From assembly GCF_002443255.2 (NCBI RefSeq), contig NW_019211454.1, forward strand, positions 35,384,061-35,448,060: 64,000 bases of DNA, written 5' to 3'. The stretch is from Varroa destructor. Taxonomy: Eukaryota > Arthropoda > Arachnida > Mesostigmata > Varroidae. The position numbers and the translations under genes are program-made. Positions 40,101 through 52,608 of the stretch are shown piece by piece (positions within the stretch are counted from its first letter, which is position 1; each line of letters starts with the position of its first letter). Under the pieces are notes generated by a model. The model worked only from the letters and a program-made list of their open reading frames with translations. It was not told where the DNA came from and did no database searches.

Positions 40101-41662
40101 AGGTAGCTCCTATATTTGTATCAACCTTCGAGATCGGTTTCTAGGTGCTGCATTATTGTTAGAGTCTGATCGGTTCTAAATTAAGATTGTCTAGTTAAAA
40201 TGACAGTGATACTGTCACGGAATAGCTGGTTAAACCTGAATCATATGTGCTTGAGTATCTACCCATACCGTGTGTGTTTATGCAGATGATAATTATGCGT
40301 AAAATTATCGAGTTCGTGCTTGATTATACACGATCGCACGTCGTACCAATGTTGCCCACCGGGAAATATGGAGGAAATTATACTTAGTAAGCGAGGATGG
40401 GCGCGTTCCGCCGAATTGTGGTACCGTGTTCCCAGAAGGAACATAACTGTTAACCGCTGTAAATGGAACCGCTGTAAGAGAGCTTACGTCTGCTAGATAC
40501 TGTGGCTATTCGTAGGCCTCTTTTTAATCTAGAGAAATATATTACTTTTTGATGGCAACCCCATTTAGATATTTTAATGGAACGTTAGTATTGCGGCGTT
40601 TTTGCGCCTTTGCCATACGACCAAAATCTTGCGCCACAAGGCTTCGGCGAAACGGTTCTGCAACTTCTTTTCACAGTCACTTATCTTGAACTTTGTAGTG
40701 ATGACAATAGAAGCGTACCATCTTGGCTAAAGGATAACTCGGGTGAAGTACCTACGAGACAATGTACCGAAACGGGTTCTCAGGCATGCGCTAGAGGCGT
40801 TTTTAAGTTACCTGTGAAAATAATCCCCGCAATAGTTCTTTCTTGATTTTCACCCATCTTCAAAGGTGTTTTCAGTACAGACCTAGTAACGCAGCTTATG
40901 CTAGCGATTTAAGTGAGTCGGCCACAAATAACATCGAGTTCTTGGAACGACTCCCTTGCGTAAACTAGATGGCATCACATGAACAGGAGTGACCTTACAA
41001 TGGCAAAACTTTTTTCACGTAAACGTGACATATGCGTCTTCTTCCGTCGTTTATTAGACAGAATATTTTGTGGCAAGCAGGATACGAAAACATATAGGCC
41101 TATTAAGCAAACGGCCACGCTGTTTATTACGAGAATTGTCGCTTCAGAAAAAATTAATTATCTGGGTTGGATTTGCCACGTCATTAATAGGTAGCAGTGA
41201 CAGTTGCTCTGTACAGGCGCCTTTCAATAAATACCCTTAGCCTGTTTTTGTCGATACTATTTTTCAGGTTAAGGTCAGATTTCTAAGGTCGATGTTTCAT
41301 ATCGCAAGTAACTTCTAGCCGCTGGCCGACTTTTAGATGGTATGACGTTCGATATGTTTAGTTCTCAACTCTCGAATATTCTTGGACGATAAGCTAACGC
41401 TACATGGCAGATACGTTAATAATGCTTTCTGCGATTATAATATCGTATTTGTTTATTCTGATATGCCAAACTCATCTATGGACGCTTTTGCGTGCCGCTT
41501 ACCAAACCGTATTTCTTGCGTACCTATACACCATAGACATACAGTGACCGTTTCGGCTCTAACTCGGTTCAGGTCGATGTTTCAGGTTGATTACACCTGT
41601 GGTTTTGCTGCCTATCAAACAGCCCCTCTTGCAGAAATCGAGTAAATATTCTATAATATATA
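37131..41662. other. Mixed non-coding stretch
   Basis: Somewhat GC-richer at 37131-37900, then AT-rich. Open frames (for example 37666-38091, minus, 141 codons) show no recognisable domain. Confidence 0.45.
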
Positions 41663-41762
41663 NNNNNNNNNNNNNNNNNNNNNNNNNNNNNNNNNNNNNN
41701 NNNNNNNNNNNNNNNNNNNNNNNNNNNNNNNNNNNNNNNNNNNNNNNNNNNNNNNNNNNNNN
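41663..41762. other. Assembly gap (100 N)
   Basis: Exactly 100 unresolved bases flanked on both sides by TATA-repeat sequence. This is probably a fixed-length placeholder over an AT microsatellite, so its true length is unknown and downstream distances are approximate. Confidence 0.98.
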
Positions 41763-44700
41763 ATATATACAATAAAGTAAAAGTGATTCTGTTTCGCTGT
41801 TTCCTATTCGCAGTACGTCGTTCTTATTTATTATAAATAATCTGTACAGGTACGATCTGCAGCCGCGACAAGAGCGCGCCAACATTGCTCTGCTGTCCAG
41901 TCGCTTCCAGTCGTGCTTTGCTTCATCTGCTGTTATCTCAGCCAAGAGTTATCACGTAGCGTCCATTGAGGACAAGGACTCTGATCGAAGTCCACTCGTT
42001 CGTTTTTTGCCAGCTACTTATATAGGGCCAAGTGGTGGACGTCATACCTCCAGAAATGAAATGACGTTTGACCCCTCGTTCTCGGTGCGCCAGTGAGATA
42101 GCAGCCATACTCCGTCGATTTCCCGTCTGTCCAGGCCATTGGCTAAACCATTTGAACTCTTAAATTCATTAGCATTTTTTCATCTTTTAGCTTCCGCCGC
42201 CAAGTGCTTACTCTTTACCTTTTTTTTTTTTTTTTTAATTCATTGTGCTCGTTCCCGTTTCTTCACAATTAGACGCAGCTGATAAAAGATATGCAGTGCT
42301 GCTCACGGCGCAGTCGAGTTCCAGCACGCCAGCTGATGAAATGGGGATGATGTACGGGTGGCGTAGATTTTGTTTGTCTCATTTCAGTAGATAAGGATTC
42401 TATGATATATTGCGTTTAAATAACGACAAAATCAAATTCGGGCGAGCCGAATGAAGTATATAGTTTTGTATTTAGTGTATTGTTTATTTTATCAAGCGTT
42501 ATTGCACACATGAAATACTTACATTCGATTCGTCTGTCTGTGATTCAAACACGTACTATATATACCCGTGAGTCTGAGTTAACTACAACAGGTAGCGTCA
42601 TACGAGAATTGCTCTTCCTCGAATCCGTTTCAATTGATTTGAGCCCACAGTGTCTGGCTGTTTTCCAGTAATTACCATGAAGCATCAGCAAATGATGCAG
42701 GCGATACTTCAGCTACGTTGCCAATAGTGACAAATTCCCTAGCAGGCAAAACAACCGACCGCAATTGGGTACCGATATAAAATAGACACCCCTCGGAGAT
42801 TGTACGCAGAGATCACGAAGGTTCATCGCACGTAAAGTTGAGTCTACCAAAGTTCGAAGTATATTTGCCTCTGTGCGAAGATTTATCATCAGCACGTCGG
42901 TGCTTCCTTGTACGAGCTGTCATGCTCCCTTACTGAAGCTTCGAACTCTTTAATAATATTTCTAACGAAACCGTTAGTGTGACGTTTCGGCGATATCCAA
43001 TTTTAAAAATAGGACAATACATACGTGCTAGCTTTTCTAATAGAAGGACTGTATCAAACGGTTGTTATGAACCGTAATCCCGAAATTACGCGGGCTATCG
43101 CTCGATAAATCAACGCCAAATGTGGTAATTGGGCTATTTTAATAGCACACGAGACCACTTCCCTATCCATCATCATATCGGCTTAACTCAAGTTGAGAGG
43201 ACGAAACTTCGATATTAAGTGATGCGAACTTATACGATTGTTTGGGACAGTTGCCTCGTGTCAAGTCAAAAGTTCGTATTCTGCATCAATCTAAACCAAC
43301 TTACAGTGGTGTAACTCTTGTAAGGGCAGACATCTTGATTAGGATGTATCTATCTAAGGATAATGTCAGGTGTATTCTACATTCTAGCTCCGATACTTTA
43401 CCTAACCATGTCACTAAGGCAAGCAAACAGAATTACAAAAAAAAAAACAGACCCAGATGCAACCAAATCCACTCTTACCACCAGCGGCATTGTCTCCACG
43501 ATTTTAAATTAGCATTAACCAGAATGCAGCGTTTAAAAGCACTTTTCGCCATTTTATCAAACGCAACTTTTAGATCTGACAAATGATTCTATGCTATTGA
43601 CCTTGTTCGAACGTCTATTTCCGGTATCGGCCTGTATTTTCTTGGTCTCACCAGTTGTCTGTAATTAACTTCGATCTGACTTACAGACCGTAACAAAGAC
43701 TTACATAAGATTGACGTAACGTATATGTCAAATAAACGCAAGTAATTTAAACCGACCCATTGATCAGTTCCACGTCAGCCACGTACGGACTATTGTTATC
43801 GAGCTGAAAAAGATTAGCATTGAGCCTTACCAGCTAATTTGAATTCCCGCTCGTGATCGTCAAGCAGCTGTCGGGTGACATCTGGGTATTCCGCCCATTG
43901 TTGACTTCTACATACTGGTAGTTTGGTGGGTTGGGACACCGAATTAAATCTGAAGGATGGCCGTTTTTGTGTACGTCCTATTTCTACGTTCTGACACACA
44001 TGTCTGAGTATTGCTACGTTTTGTCATGGAAGGGCAAGGTCTCTCTACGTTGGACCAGGCTATGGCATTGGCGATGGTTGTCAGCCTCATTGTGAAGATA
44101 ATTTTATAATTCTTGCGGAAACAACAGAAACGTGATTGTCGTAAGAGGTGCAGTCACCACATGACACGCACCCCTTAACAGTCCTAGTTGGAGTGCAATT
44201 AGCACGATACCCACATTATGGATGATTGTGTTCAATCACCGGAATGTTTACGAGTGCTGATTTACGCACGTTCCTATTCGTGGATCCTCTGATCATATGG
44301 ACGAAGTGAACATATTATTAGTTTGCCATTGCAAACGAGTCCATTTTGATTTTAAATGATCGGATCATAGATGATTTTTGACCACGGCGTCCGGTCACTG
44401 CATTCACCCTATATATACACAAGAAAAAGCCTACTAATAAAATTGTCTGTATGATTTTGGAGCATGGAAAGTTTCGTGACATGAAGAGGCCAATACATAC
44501 AGTCGTCTTCTATGAACCATACGCTTAGAACAGGGGAAGCGCTCTCAACTACCGTGCGCCGAGACCACATAATGAGATGATTGCTCTATTGTAGTATACG
44601 CATTTCTTCAATTGCATTCATTATCGTTGATGTTGGAGACGTCGTTGAAGAGGTCGCTGTCGTCAGTACCGCCCCATTGAAGTTCCGGATGATGACGATG

Positions 44701-44880
44701 ATATTGGAGTGAAAAATTCTACTCTATGTCTCTAAGAGGACTTCCATTCTAGATTTATATTGTGAACGTATCATTATTGCCAGAGATTGATCGTGATGTC
44801 TGTCAGATTTGTATCTGCGTTCTGTACTCTGTATGTAAGAGTATGTATGTGTGCGTATGTAACGTCAAGCGTTTCAAAGA
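41763..44880. other. AT-leaning non-coding stretch
   Basis: No supported gene. A TATA-like TTATATAGGG lies near 42017-42026, and a 17-base T run at 42220-42236. Confidence 0.45.
42220..42236. repeat. Poly-T tract (17 T)
   Basis: Seventeen consecutive thymines. Confidence 0.95.
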
Positions 44881-47800
44881 GGTTGGTATGTCCCCTTTTC
44901 AATGGGAACACATGCAGGCAGGCGGTCAGTACTGGAACACAGACGGGCCAAAATGGCCAGTGATGGTGTCGGACTCAGCTGCGTCGAGATGCTGTCGACA
45001 TTAGTTGTTCGGCTTGCACGAATACCATCATCGCTTGTCACCGTTCCACCCTGCATGTGTCCTGCCGTACGCTACTCGACGCTCATCGCATTGCGCTCAC
45101 AGACATATAGACCGACAACATTCAATTGCTTTTGAAAAGGCTACTAATCGACTGGACTCGGACATAGATATATCGCGCGCATGCACAAAACCATGCGATC
45201 GAACGGGCACGAGATATGGGACAACCGCAGTCTAACTATTATACGCAGCTGATCTATCTGCTGCTATTGCTGGTACCGCTGTTATGGACGGCGCGGACGT
45301 TAAACGCCGGCCGCAGTTTCGAAATTGAACGCAGACGAGTCTTTCCGAGAATGATAGCGACCATCGACAAAAGACGACAGCGCGAATTTCGTGCTTACGT
45401 TGTTTTAACTGCCCTACACTCACATCGTTCTTTATAACCACTACATAGAGTGACTTACAGGGGAAATAGTCCCGGGAGATTGAGACGCGGGCTGCCACCT
45501 TCATCGCCCATCAGCTTTGCGTTGACTAGCGCGTAGAGCGCAGAGCCATAATGATATATATAAGATGCTCCCGTCTGCTTAAGTACGCCCCCGTCTGCAT
45601 CGAACAAGCCACGATGTCACATGCTGGTACGAGCTGATTCGCGGAGAGAAATCGAAAGATTGTGCGGCAGTAGTTGCAATGATAGTACCAGTAGTAGCTG
45701 ATTCCAAAAAGATCACCGTGAAGCAAACTGAGTTCATCTTCTTCCCTTTCGCCTCCATTCAACCTAAAGCCAAAAGACCGAGGTCACCTGATAACTCGCG
45801 GCATAACTCGATGACAGTGAAAAACTGACTTTTGTCGACAGTTTTCGGCCGGTAACAAACGATATTTTCTTGCTGTTCAAGATGGTAAACGCTGACTACC
45901 ATGAACGGTTTAGCGAGCACCAATTTGTCTTTATACTATTATGTGTGACTCCAGTAAACCTATAAATCCGCCAACGTTCACGTAGAAATAGAATGAGAAA
46001 CACAGCTGGTTGGCTGCCTGATGGCTACATTACACACAGGACCCACTTTTTGTGGGCGCTTCCGATTCCCTGCGCTGATAGCGGAGCGATACTGTCAACT
46101 GGCAAAGTCTCGAAAGGCGTTATCGAAACCAAAACGCAATGCAGCTGTTGCGAATTACGATCGTCGCAAGACAGAAAAAAATCACGACGCGACAAATCTT
46201 GACTTAATATGACAATTTTTAGTTGTACGCACGCGTACGCTTGTATGATACCCTGGATAATCATGTTTCCACAATAGGTACGCTACCACGCAAGCGAATA
46301 GAAAACGGTTCGATGCTGTAAACTCATCTATGCTTCGCTCGACAGTCCTCACTGGATGGATTCGTGTTTATATACAATATTTCCTTCTACTTACCTATGA
46401 TGGTCAACATCTGCGCAAGCCTTGGCGGAGTTCATTTTCTGTGGCTCACACGGTCCAACGATAAAATGGGAAAAAACAGCCAATATCGAATGAGAACGTT
46501 TCCAGCTAGCCAATTTACACCTGCCTTTTGCTTATTGAATGTTTAGATAAATGAATAAATCTGGCCATCTTTATAGTAGAAGATGGACGATGCAGTTGTT
46601 GGAGGTTCAGCCATATCGCGGGGGGTTGTTTGGGTTTAAGGCGCTGCACTGCCTGCAATGTGATATTTCATCGTGTCTCCAAATCCAATGGAGCTTTAGG
46701 CCGCAGCATTGATCGTATAAGCCGTCCTAATTCGCTAGTACTTTTCGCAGATAGCGATCTCGATATACGTCATCTCGCGTCTCCTCTGGTACGCGATCGC
46801 ATGTCGACAGTTAACGCCAATACGAGACCGTCTGGTTGCCAGTTTTCAATGAAAGAGCATCGAACCTTTAATTTACCTTACCAATACCACTCTCTTCTTA
46901 CATAATTAATGGCCGCGTTTTTTATCACAAAAAAAAAACGGCATCTACGATACGCTTCGGTGAACCTAGTGTATTGACAGACCTGTGACCACGAGACGTT
47001 TGCATAGACTATTCGACCTCCGATATCTTCCACTCTCCCGTTAGCCCTCTTGACTGAACGGCGTATCCTACATTTTCCACGACCTATCGGACACTCGTAG
47101 AGACAACCTGTACGTTTCTATTACAATGTTGTGAATGATCGTTGGCAAGTCCTCAAGTAACAGTAAAACAGAAGTCCTTTCCTCTACTGCGACTGCAATA
47201 AGAGCTGACATTACACCAGTAGACGTTACTAAGGATAACATGATATCCCAGGAGCACTTTGTCTAACGCCGATAACCAGCATTCACTTGTCGCTTGTAGC
47301 TGGACTTCCGAATTTATTGCAGATTGATATGCTCCTGCTTACTGTCAAACAGCGTAAATTATGCAAAATTCGTCCGGGGTTATTTTGCAATTGCACAATG
47401 ACGTTTTTACGTGTCCGAAAGCCTATGTATTACTATGTAACTAGAATATTAGACCTCGACCAGTCAATCCAGGTGTACAACTTTCATACTTTACTAGCCG
47501 TAGCAGTCAATCGCCGGCAATTGCTTGCGATCGGACGTAACGTGTGCTGAAAATGGTACGATGTAGTGGCATTTCGCTTTAGCGTGCCCGGACACCTGGA
47601 TATATCAATATATGCACGTGCAGCTTCTGCCATTATTTATAAGTCAGTGAACTTAATAACAGTAACCAAAGTACCTGACAGCGATAGCTGGTTACAAATC
47701 CATGTGCTGTCTTCAGATCGAATCATCATAATACCATGAAAGCGTGTCATACCGAACGCTGGCTGTCTTTCTGTAGAATCAAAATGGTATCGCCAACTAT

Positions 47801-47990
47801 AATTTTTTCAGTGATCCAACTCTTCAGCTTTTTCTGAAACCATCTACGCTCTAGCAGCTTTATAGCAAGCGTAATGATTACAGAACTGCCACTGGCGCGA
47901 GAAGCGTCCTTAACCTGGCTGACGCAGAAGCCAAGTGCTCTAGCTGAAAGCATTGTGTCCTTGCTTCTTTCTAGCTAGCTAAAAGTGAAG
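44881..47990. other. CpG-richer island (to about 45.6 kb) then mixed non-coding
   Basis: The island contains a + frame at 45216-45437 with a Leu-rich hydrophobic stretch near its start (LIYLLLLLVPLLW). It has no recognised domain and no clear splice partner. Confidence 0.35.
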
Positions 47991-49020
47991 TGCTTGTTGC
48001 AAGAGCGAGGTGCCCCTCGCCAGTTTGCGTCGGCCTTCACTCTCTTCAGTGTGTAACAGACGGCGCGCTGCCGAAGGCTCCCCCTGGTGCTTCGCTGTTC
48101 CACGCTCAAGAGCTGCAACAGATTACGCTGCCTGCGCCCAATACAGAAGCAGATAATTATTAGCTGCTAAGAACTGCTAACGCAAGAATACGCTGTAGTT
48201 AACACGTGTCTGAAGTTCGACATCAGGTTTCAGGGAGCAATGCCATGCCTCAGTTTCGTTACACGGCTCGCCCCTTTGTTTATCGAACGTTTGAGTGCAA
48301 CGTCCAGTGAAGTCGATGCCTTGCAGTACGTCTAGTTTATCATGATTCAAACAACGGGATCACACACGTCGTTCATCATTTATGTGGCTTATGTGTATTG
48401 CAGAAGTGCGCGTCTAGGTGTAAAATTATGAAATTCGTGTAGATAAACAATAATAAAGACACGTGTTCAGAGACTTCGCTTGTGGTAGCTGGTTGAACTG
48501 CCGATCCGAATGTGAAGATCCGAGACTGACGGAATAGATTTGTCTCGTCCGCGAACGGCGGCAGCGATGCCAGTGGCTACCGTCATGTAGTGGGCGGTGC
48601 CGGTAGCAGCAGCGGCGGCGGCGGCGGCGGCGGCGGCAACAACAAAAACCAAATCGTTGCCATTGTAATCGACTACCGATCTACGAGGATGCGCAATAGC
48701 CCTCTCCTTTACTCCCGAGCGCGGAGAGATCTAAGTCTCTCAGGTGTTGCAGCGACTCCTCACGCTCAATGCTGAAGCAGGAAGAGTCTTAACGGGAAGA
48801 ACGACGGCAAAAGTTCTTGCCGATAACAGCAGTAACATTAACACCATCACTACGACAATTGCTCGTAGCAGCTTCAATAGATAGAACTGGACTGCTGACT
48901 CCTAGAGCACACTATCGGGACCGGCAGGACCGACCACGACGACAGTCGCTATTCGATTATTACTGCTGTTCTCTCTTTCTCTTTCTTTCTCTGTCTCTCG
49001 TGAACTTCATCGCTTGAACG
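47991..49020. other. CpG-rich island with GGC microsatellite
   Basis: GC-richer, CpG-bearing sequence with the (GGC)n at 48606-48640 and a C/T-rich stretch at 48967-49001. No recognisable protein. Promoter or leader DNA is possible. Confidence 0.35.
48606..48640. repeat. (GGC)n triplet microsatellite
   Basis: GCAGCAGC followed by about eight GGC units and AAC units. It yields poly-Gly or poly-Ala in overlapping frames. Confidence 0.9.
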
Positions 49021-50384
49021 AACCGAGCTTTTTTGTGTAGGCAACCCTTAACTAGTGACTGCGCTTTGAGTGGATCGTGTGCAGATGCAGCTACCCAATT
49101 TCTTCTGCGGTTTTTGCGTTCGTAAGTGCGCGCTATCATTCACCAGGCTAGCCGATGGTAATCTTCTTCTTAAGGATCTTATTTCTTCCTCTGGACGGAA
49201 AACTGTCAACGAGTGATAAATAATCGATCTATCAGTCTTTCTGTTTGTCTGATTGATCGATTGATTCTCTTCGCAAGAAACTTTAGAGAACAACGAAGCA
49301 ATCGTAAAATGCCTCGTCACGTCCTAACTATTTCGCCGGTGAAGACGGTCAGTGCAGAGATAGAGCGCGATCCCCTCGAGAGGTAATTATACTGATTCAA
49401 TGATTTGCACTAGAAACTCATACTCTGTAACCAACCGTATTTCAAGGATAAACTGATTGTTTTATTAAAGTTTGTCTACAGATTGTTTCCAAGGCATTAC
49501 GTATAGATAATGACTTCCACACTAATATACACTTCACTTACTTATTTCTATATACACCCTTTATCATTCAGGTCATTGGTCATCTGATGAATTAGCCCAA
49601 CTAGCGCAAAACACGTACGCGTTTGTGCAAGACGTCATAATGACAATCATACTGCTAATATTATGGGTCCATAGCTATTACGGTTTTTATGGATTATGGG
49701 AGTATTTCGCCGCGGTACCATTGTCGTCGTTTGACAGTTCACGCCTACCGTACACGTATTATCAGCCATAACAACGAATTCATTATACGCTGTAACAGGA
49801 CTTTCATCCCTTCACATATGTGCGCTTCACACAATACCCGTTAAATGTAAAAGCGCCGCGATAGGCTACATAATAACGGCAAACGGCCAGATCGGTACCT
49901 GCTCGTCCTGTTGTTTATGGTTGAATATGCTCATGCTATTGCCCCTTCGCCATTTCTCGGCTGTTCCTTGTCTAGCCATCGTCGACAAACCAGCACAATC
50001 GACACAAGCTAAGTCAACTCTTTGAACAAATGGAAGAAATAAGGTAAACGTAGCAACAGCACGCCACCTGTGCCATATGTTTTGGTTTGATTTCTCTTAA
50101 GTCGATAGTCCCAGCCAGCTATATATGACTAGTGGGGCTTTGGGACAGGGGTTAATTGTCGCAGCAGCGTAAGTCTTTCTTCATTTCACCAGTTGGTCGT
50201 ATGCAACAGATCACTTTTCGAGGCGGTACAAAGCAGACGACAGCTCTTCATTGTCGCCACCTCACTTCTTACATAGCCTCCTGCTCCGTCAGTTCATTAT
50301 TTCGCCTGTTATCTGAGTCGCTGGTCCCTTGTTTCGCCTCCATTCGGGTTGAGCTCTTGGTCCCTGTCGCGTTATTGTCGATAA

Positions 50385-50415
<31 letters not shown>

Positions 50416-52156
50416 ACCCATGATGACGGCGTATTGATGTTACGTAACGACGAAGCAGTCGTTTGCAGTCGGCGAGAGCCGAAGTCGCGATCTAAATCAG
50501 CTGCTACTTGAAGCAAATGTTAACGTTATATCACTGCGGTTTAGCTATTCGTGTTTCGTAGTCGTTCATATCCCGCTGGAAATCGATGACTACGCGTTAA
50601 TCTTCAAGATGTAAGGTAGAAAAATCACTTTGCAGACGGCTACGGCATCTTCAACGCATTAGCAGGCCGATAGGCGGTGACGATTCCGTATCACAATAAC
50701 AACAAGAACGGTAAAGCGTCGCGGCAATTCTATCAGTGCTCAGTTGATCCCTCGTCCTTGGCTGTACTTTGGCGGCACCTTTCTTTCTGATGAGACTGTG
50801 TCTTTTATTAACTTTATTCTCAATTGATTTTCGATGATTATATGTTATCGTATGACTGTCCATGTTCGATGCAATTGTGTGTTCGTTTAAGCCACTGGGC
50901 GTGCTTCACGGCTGATAAAAAGCTTTGTATCACGATTGTCATGGTGGCGCTAACGTACATTTACCCGAACTTACATAAGTCGTCATAGTAGGCACCTTTG
51001 TGATAAAAATGACTGGGCGTAATGTTCATTGCCTTTAGCGCGTTGCGTACATTTATATCGGGCGGTGACGGAAGGGAAGAGTGGAGCACTCAGTTTTATT
51101 AAGCTAAGAACTACGTTATGTCTAAGAGAGTAGGAAAATGCAGACTGGCCTCATTATTGTTATTATTATATTAGTATATTACAAATTACTTGAGATTAGG
51201 TCTTGATTCTATTGATATGAACCCTTGACTTATTTCAGGTCAAGTAGAAACGCTTTTGAAATAAGACTGTACATGCAGCAACCGCTAGACAGGTCATGTC
51301 GAGCTGTCAGAAGCAATGTTTAACGAACTAAGTACTGGACATCAAATATGAAAATGAAAAAGAGAAGCAAAAGAAAGAAAAATGAAATTTCAAGTCCAAT
51401 TTTAATGGATGATATCATTGAAGCGAGCTAGCCGATGTCAAACGAGATAGTTAATATAATATAAAATAAAATAAAAAAACAAGAAACTTGAACGAGTTTT
51501 CATCATTTTTATTAATCACTCGATAATTTTGTCTGTTTACCTAGCTAGACATAGTTATCGTCTATCAAATATGGCACAACCGACTGATAACCTGTTCACG
51601 CGTTATGGCAGCATAACAGCTGGTGCGGAACCTTTTTGACATAGAAAAAAGAATCATGAAAACACTTCTAACAGGAACGATTGGTTACAATTAGCGCAAT
51701 ATTTGTTAGATTTATTTTATTTTATTATTACGTGCATTTATTCTTGTGTTCCTTATGTACTATGTTTGTCCGATTTTTAGGTCTAGGTCCTACCAAGTCT
51801 TCGACTAGGCTCTTGTCAAGGCAAGCACACGAATCGAATACGACGAAATCAATCACTCTACCATACCGGCAGATATTCTAATAACATTTATATACGGAAA
51901 CCTAGGTTGGTTGCCCAGAAGCAGTTGTCCCTACTACATGGTATACGCTGTTTCAACGCACACCTAGGATTTATTTAATGATTAACTAAAGCTTATCTTG
52001 CAGCAGGGGGTTGTCTTGAAATTATATATATCTTTTTCGAAAGAGGTTGATACGGTAGACGATTAAACGCGAATTTCTTGCTGGTGGCATGACCGATAAC
52101 GTAAGCGAGCTATCTAAATTCCCTAAATTTAGGTCATTCCATGAGCAGCACTGAAC
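49021..52156. other. Mixed non-coding with a CTG-rich island near 50.1-50.5 kb
   Basis: No supported gene. A donor-like GCAGC|GTAAGTC lies at 50169, and a CTG microsatellite at 50385-50416. Confidence 0.4.
50385..50416. repeat. CTG microsatellite
   Basis: TTG units then nine CTG units. It gives poly-Leu on + and poly-Ala or poly-Gln on the reverse strand. Confidence 0.9.
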
Positions 52157-52157
52157 T

Positions 52158-52165
52158 TATATAAG
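52158..52165 (+). promoter_or_regulatory. Possible TATA box (TATATAAG)
   Basis: A consensus-like TATA element about 340 bases before the stem-loop cluster at 52501-52608. No transcript is known to start here; AT-rich DNA gives such matches by chance. Confidence 0.2.
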
Positions 52166-52500
52166 GCCACAAAGTTTACTGCGACAAGTCCAGCTGAGTC
52201 TAGTGTATTCATTTATCATGTAAATTAATATTTCTAATTGCGACGAAAAACCAAGGTAGTCTCGACCTGTCGACGATACTGATTGAGGCGGTCAAGTAGC
52301 ACCGACCCAGGAAATACCTTTAGATCAATTTTTCGGATGGTCACAGCTCGAACAAGAAGAATGAGAGGTGCATCTTATACTTTTGTTCTGTTATGTGCAC
52401 TAATCATTTTTACCATATTGTTCTGTAATCTATTATGTTGAACTAGCAGTGTGTTAAGCATCATTGGGTCGTGTTAACTTGTTAAAGCCCAGCTCAAATA

Positions 52501-52608
52501 CGTTGCATACAACGAAACCCGAAGTGTCATTGAATTTTGGCCTGATAGCAGGCCAGAGGTCAAAAAAGACAAGGGCTTCTTAAAACGATTAATCAATACA
52601 AGAAGCCC
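52501..52608. ncRNA. Cluster of three stem-loops, possible structured RNA
   Basis: In order: CGTTG-CATA-CAACG (52501-52514); TGGCCTG-ATAG-CAGGCCA (52538-52555); GGGCTTCTT (52573-52581) pairing with AAGAAGCCC (52600-52608). All arms are exact. They are separated by short single-stranded spacers and lie in a stretch without a coding frame. It does not fit a tRNA or 5S RNA pattern that I know. Chance clustering of short hairpins remains possible. Confidence 0.15.

Noticed and set aside
41559..41945. Frames spanning the N gap
   Set aside because: They remain open only because N was translated as an unknown residue.
45216..45437. Small + frame with a Leu-rich segment near its start
   Set aside because: CTG-rich composition explains it; no domain, no conserved neighbour, no splice support.
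50156..50516. Frames with poly-Leu (+) and poly-Ala (-)
   Set aside because: Shadows of the CTG microsatellite at 50385-50416.
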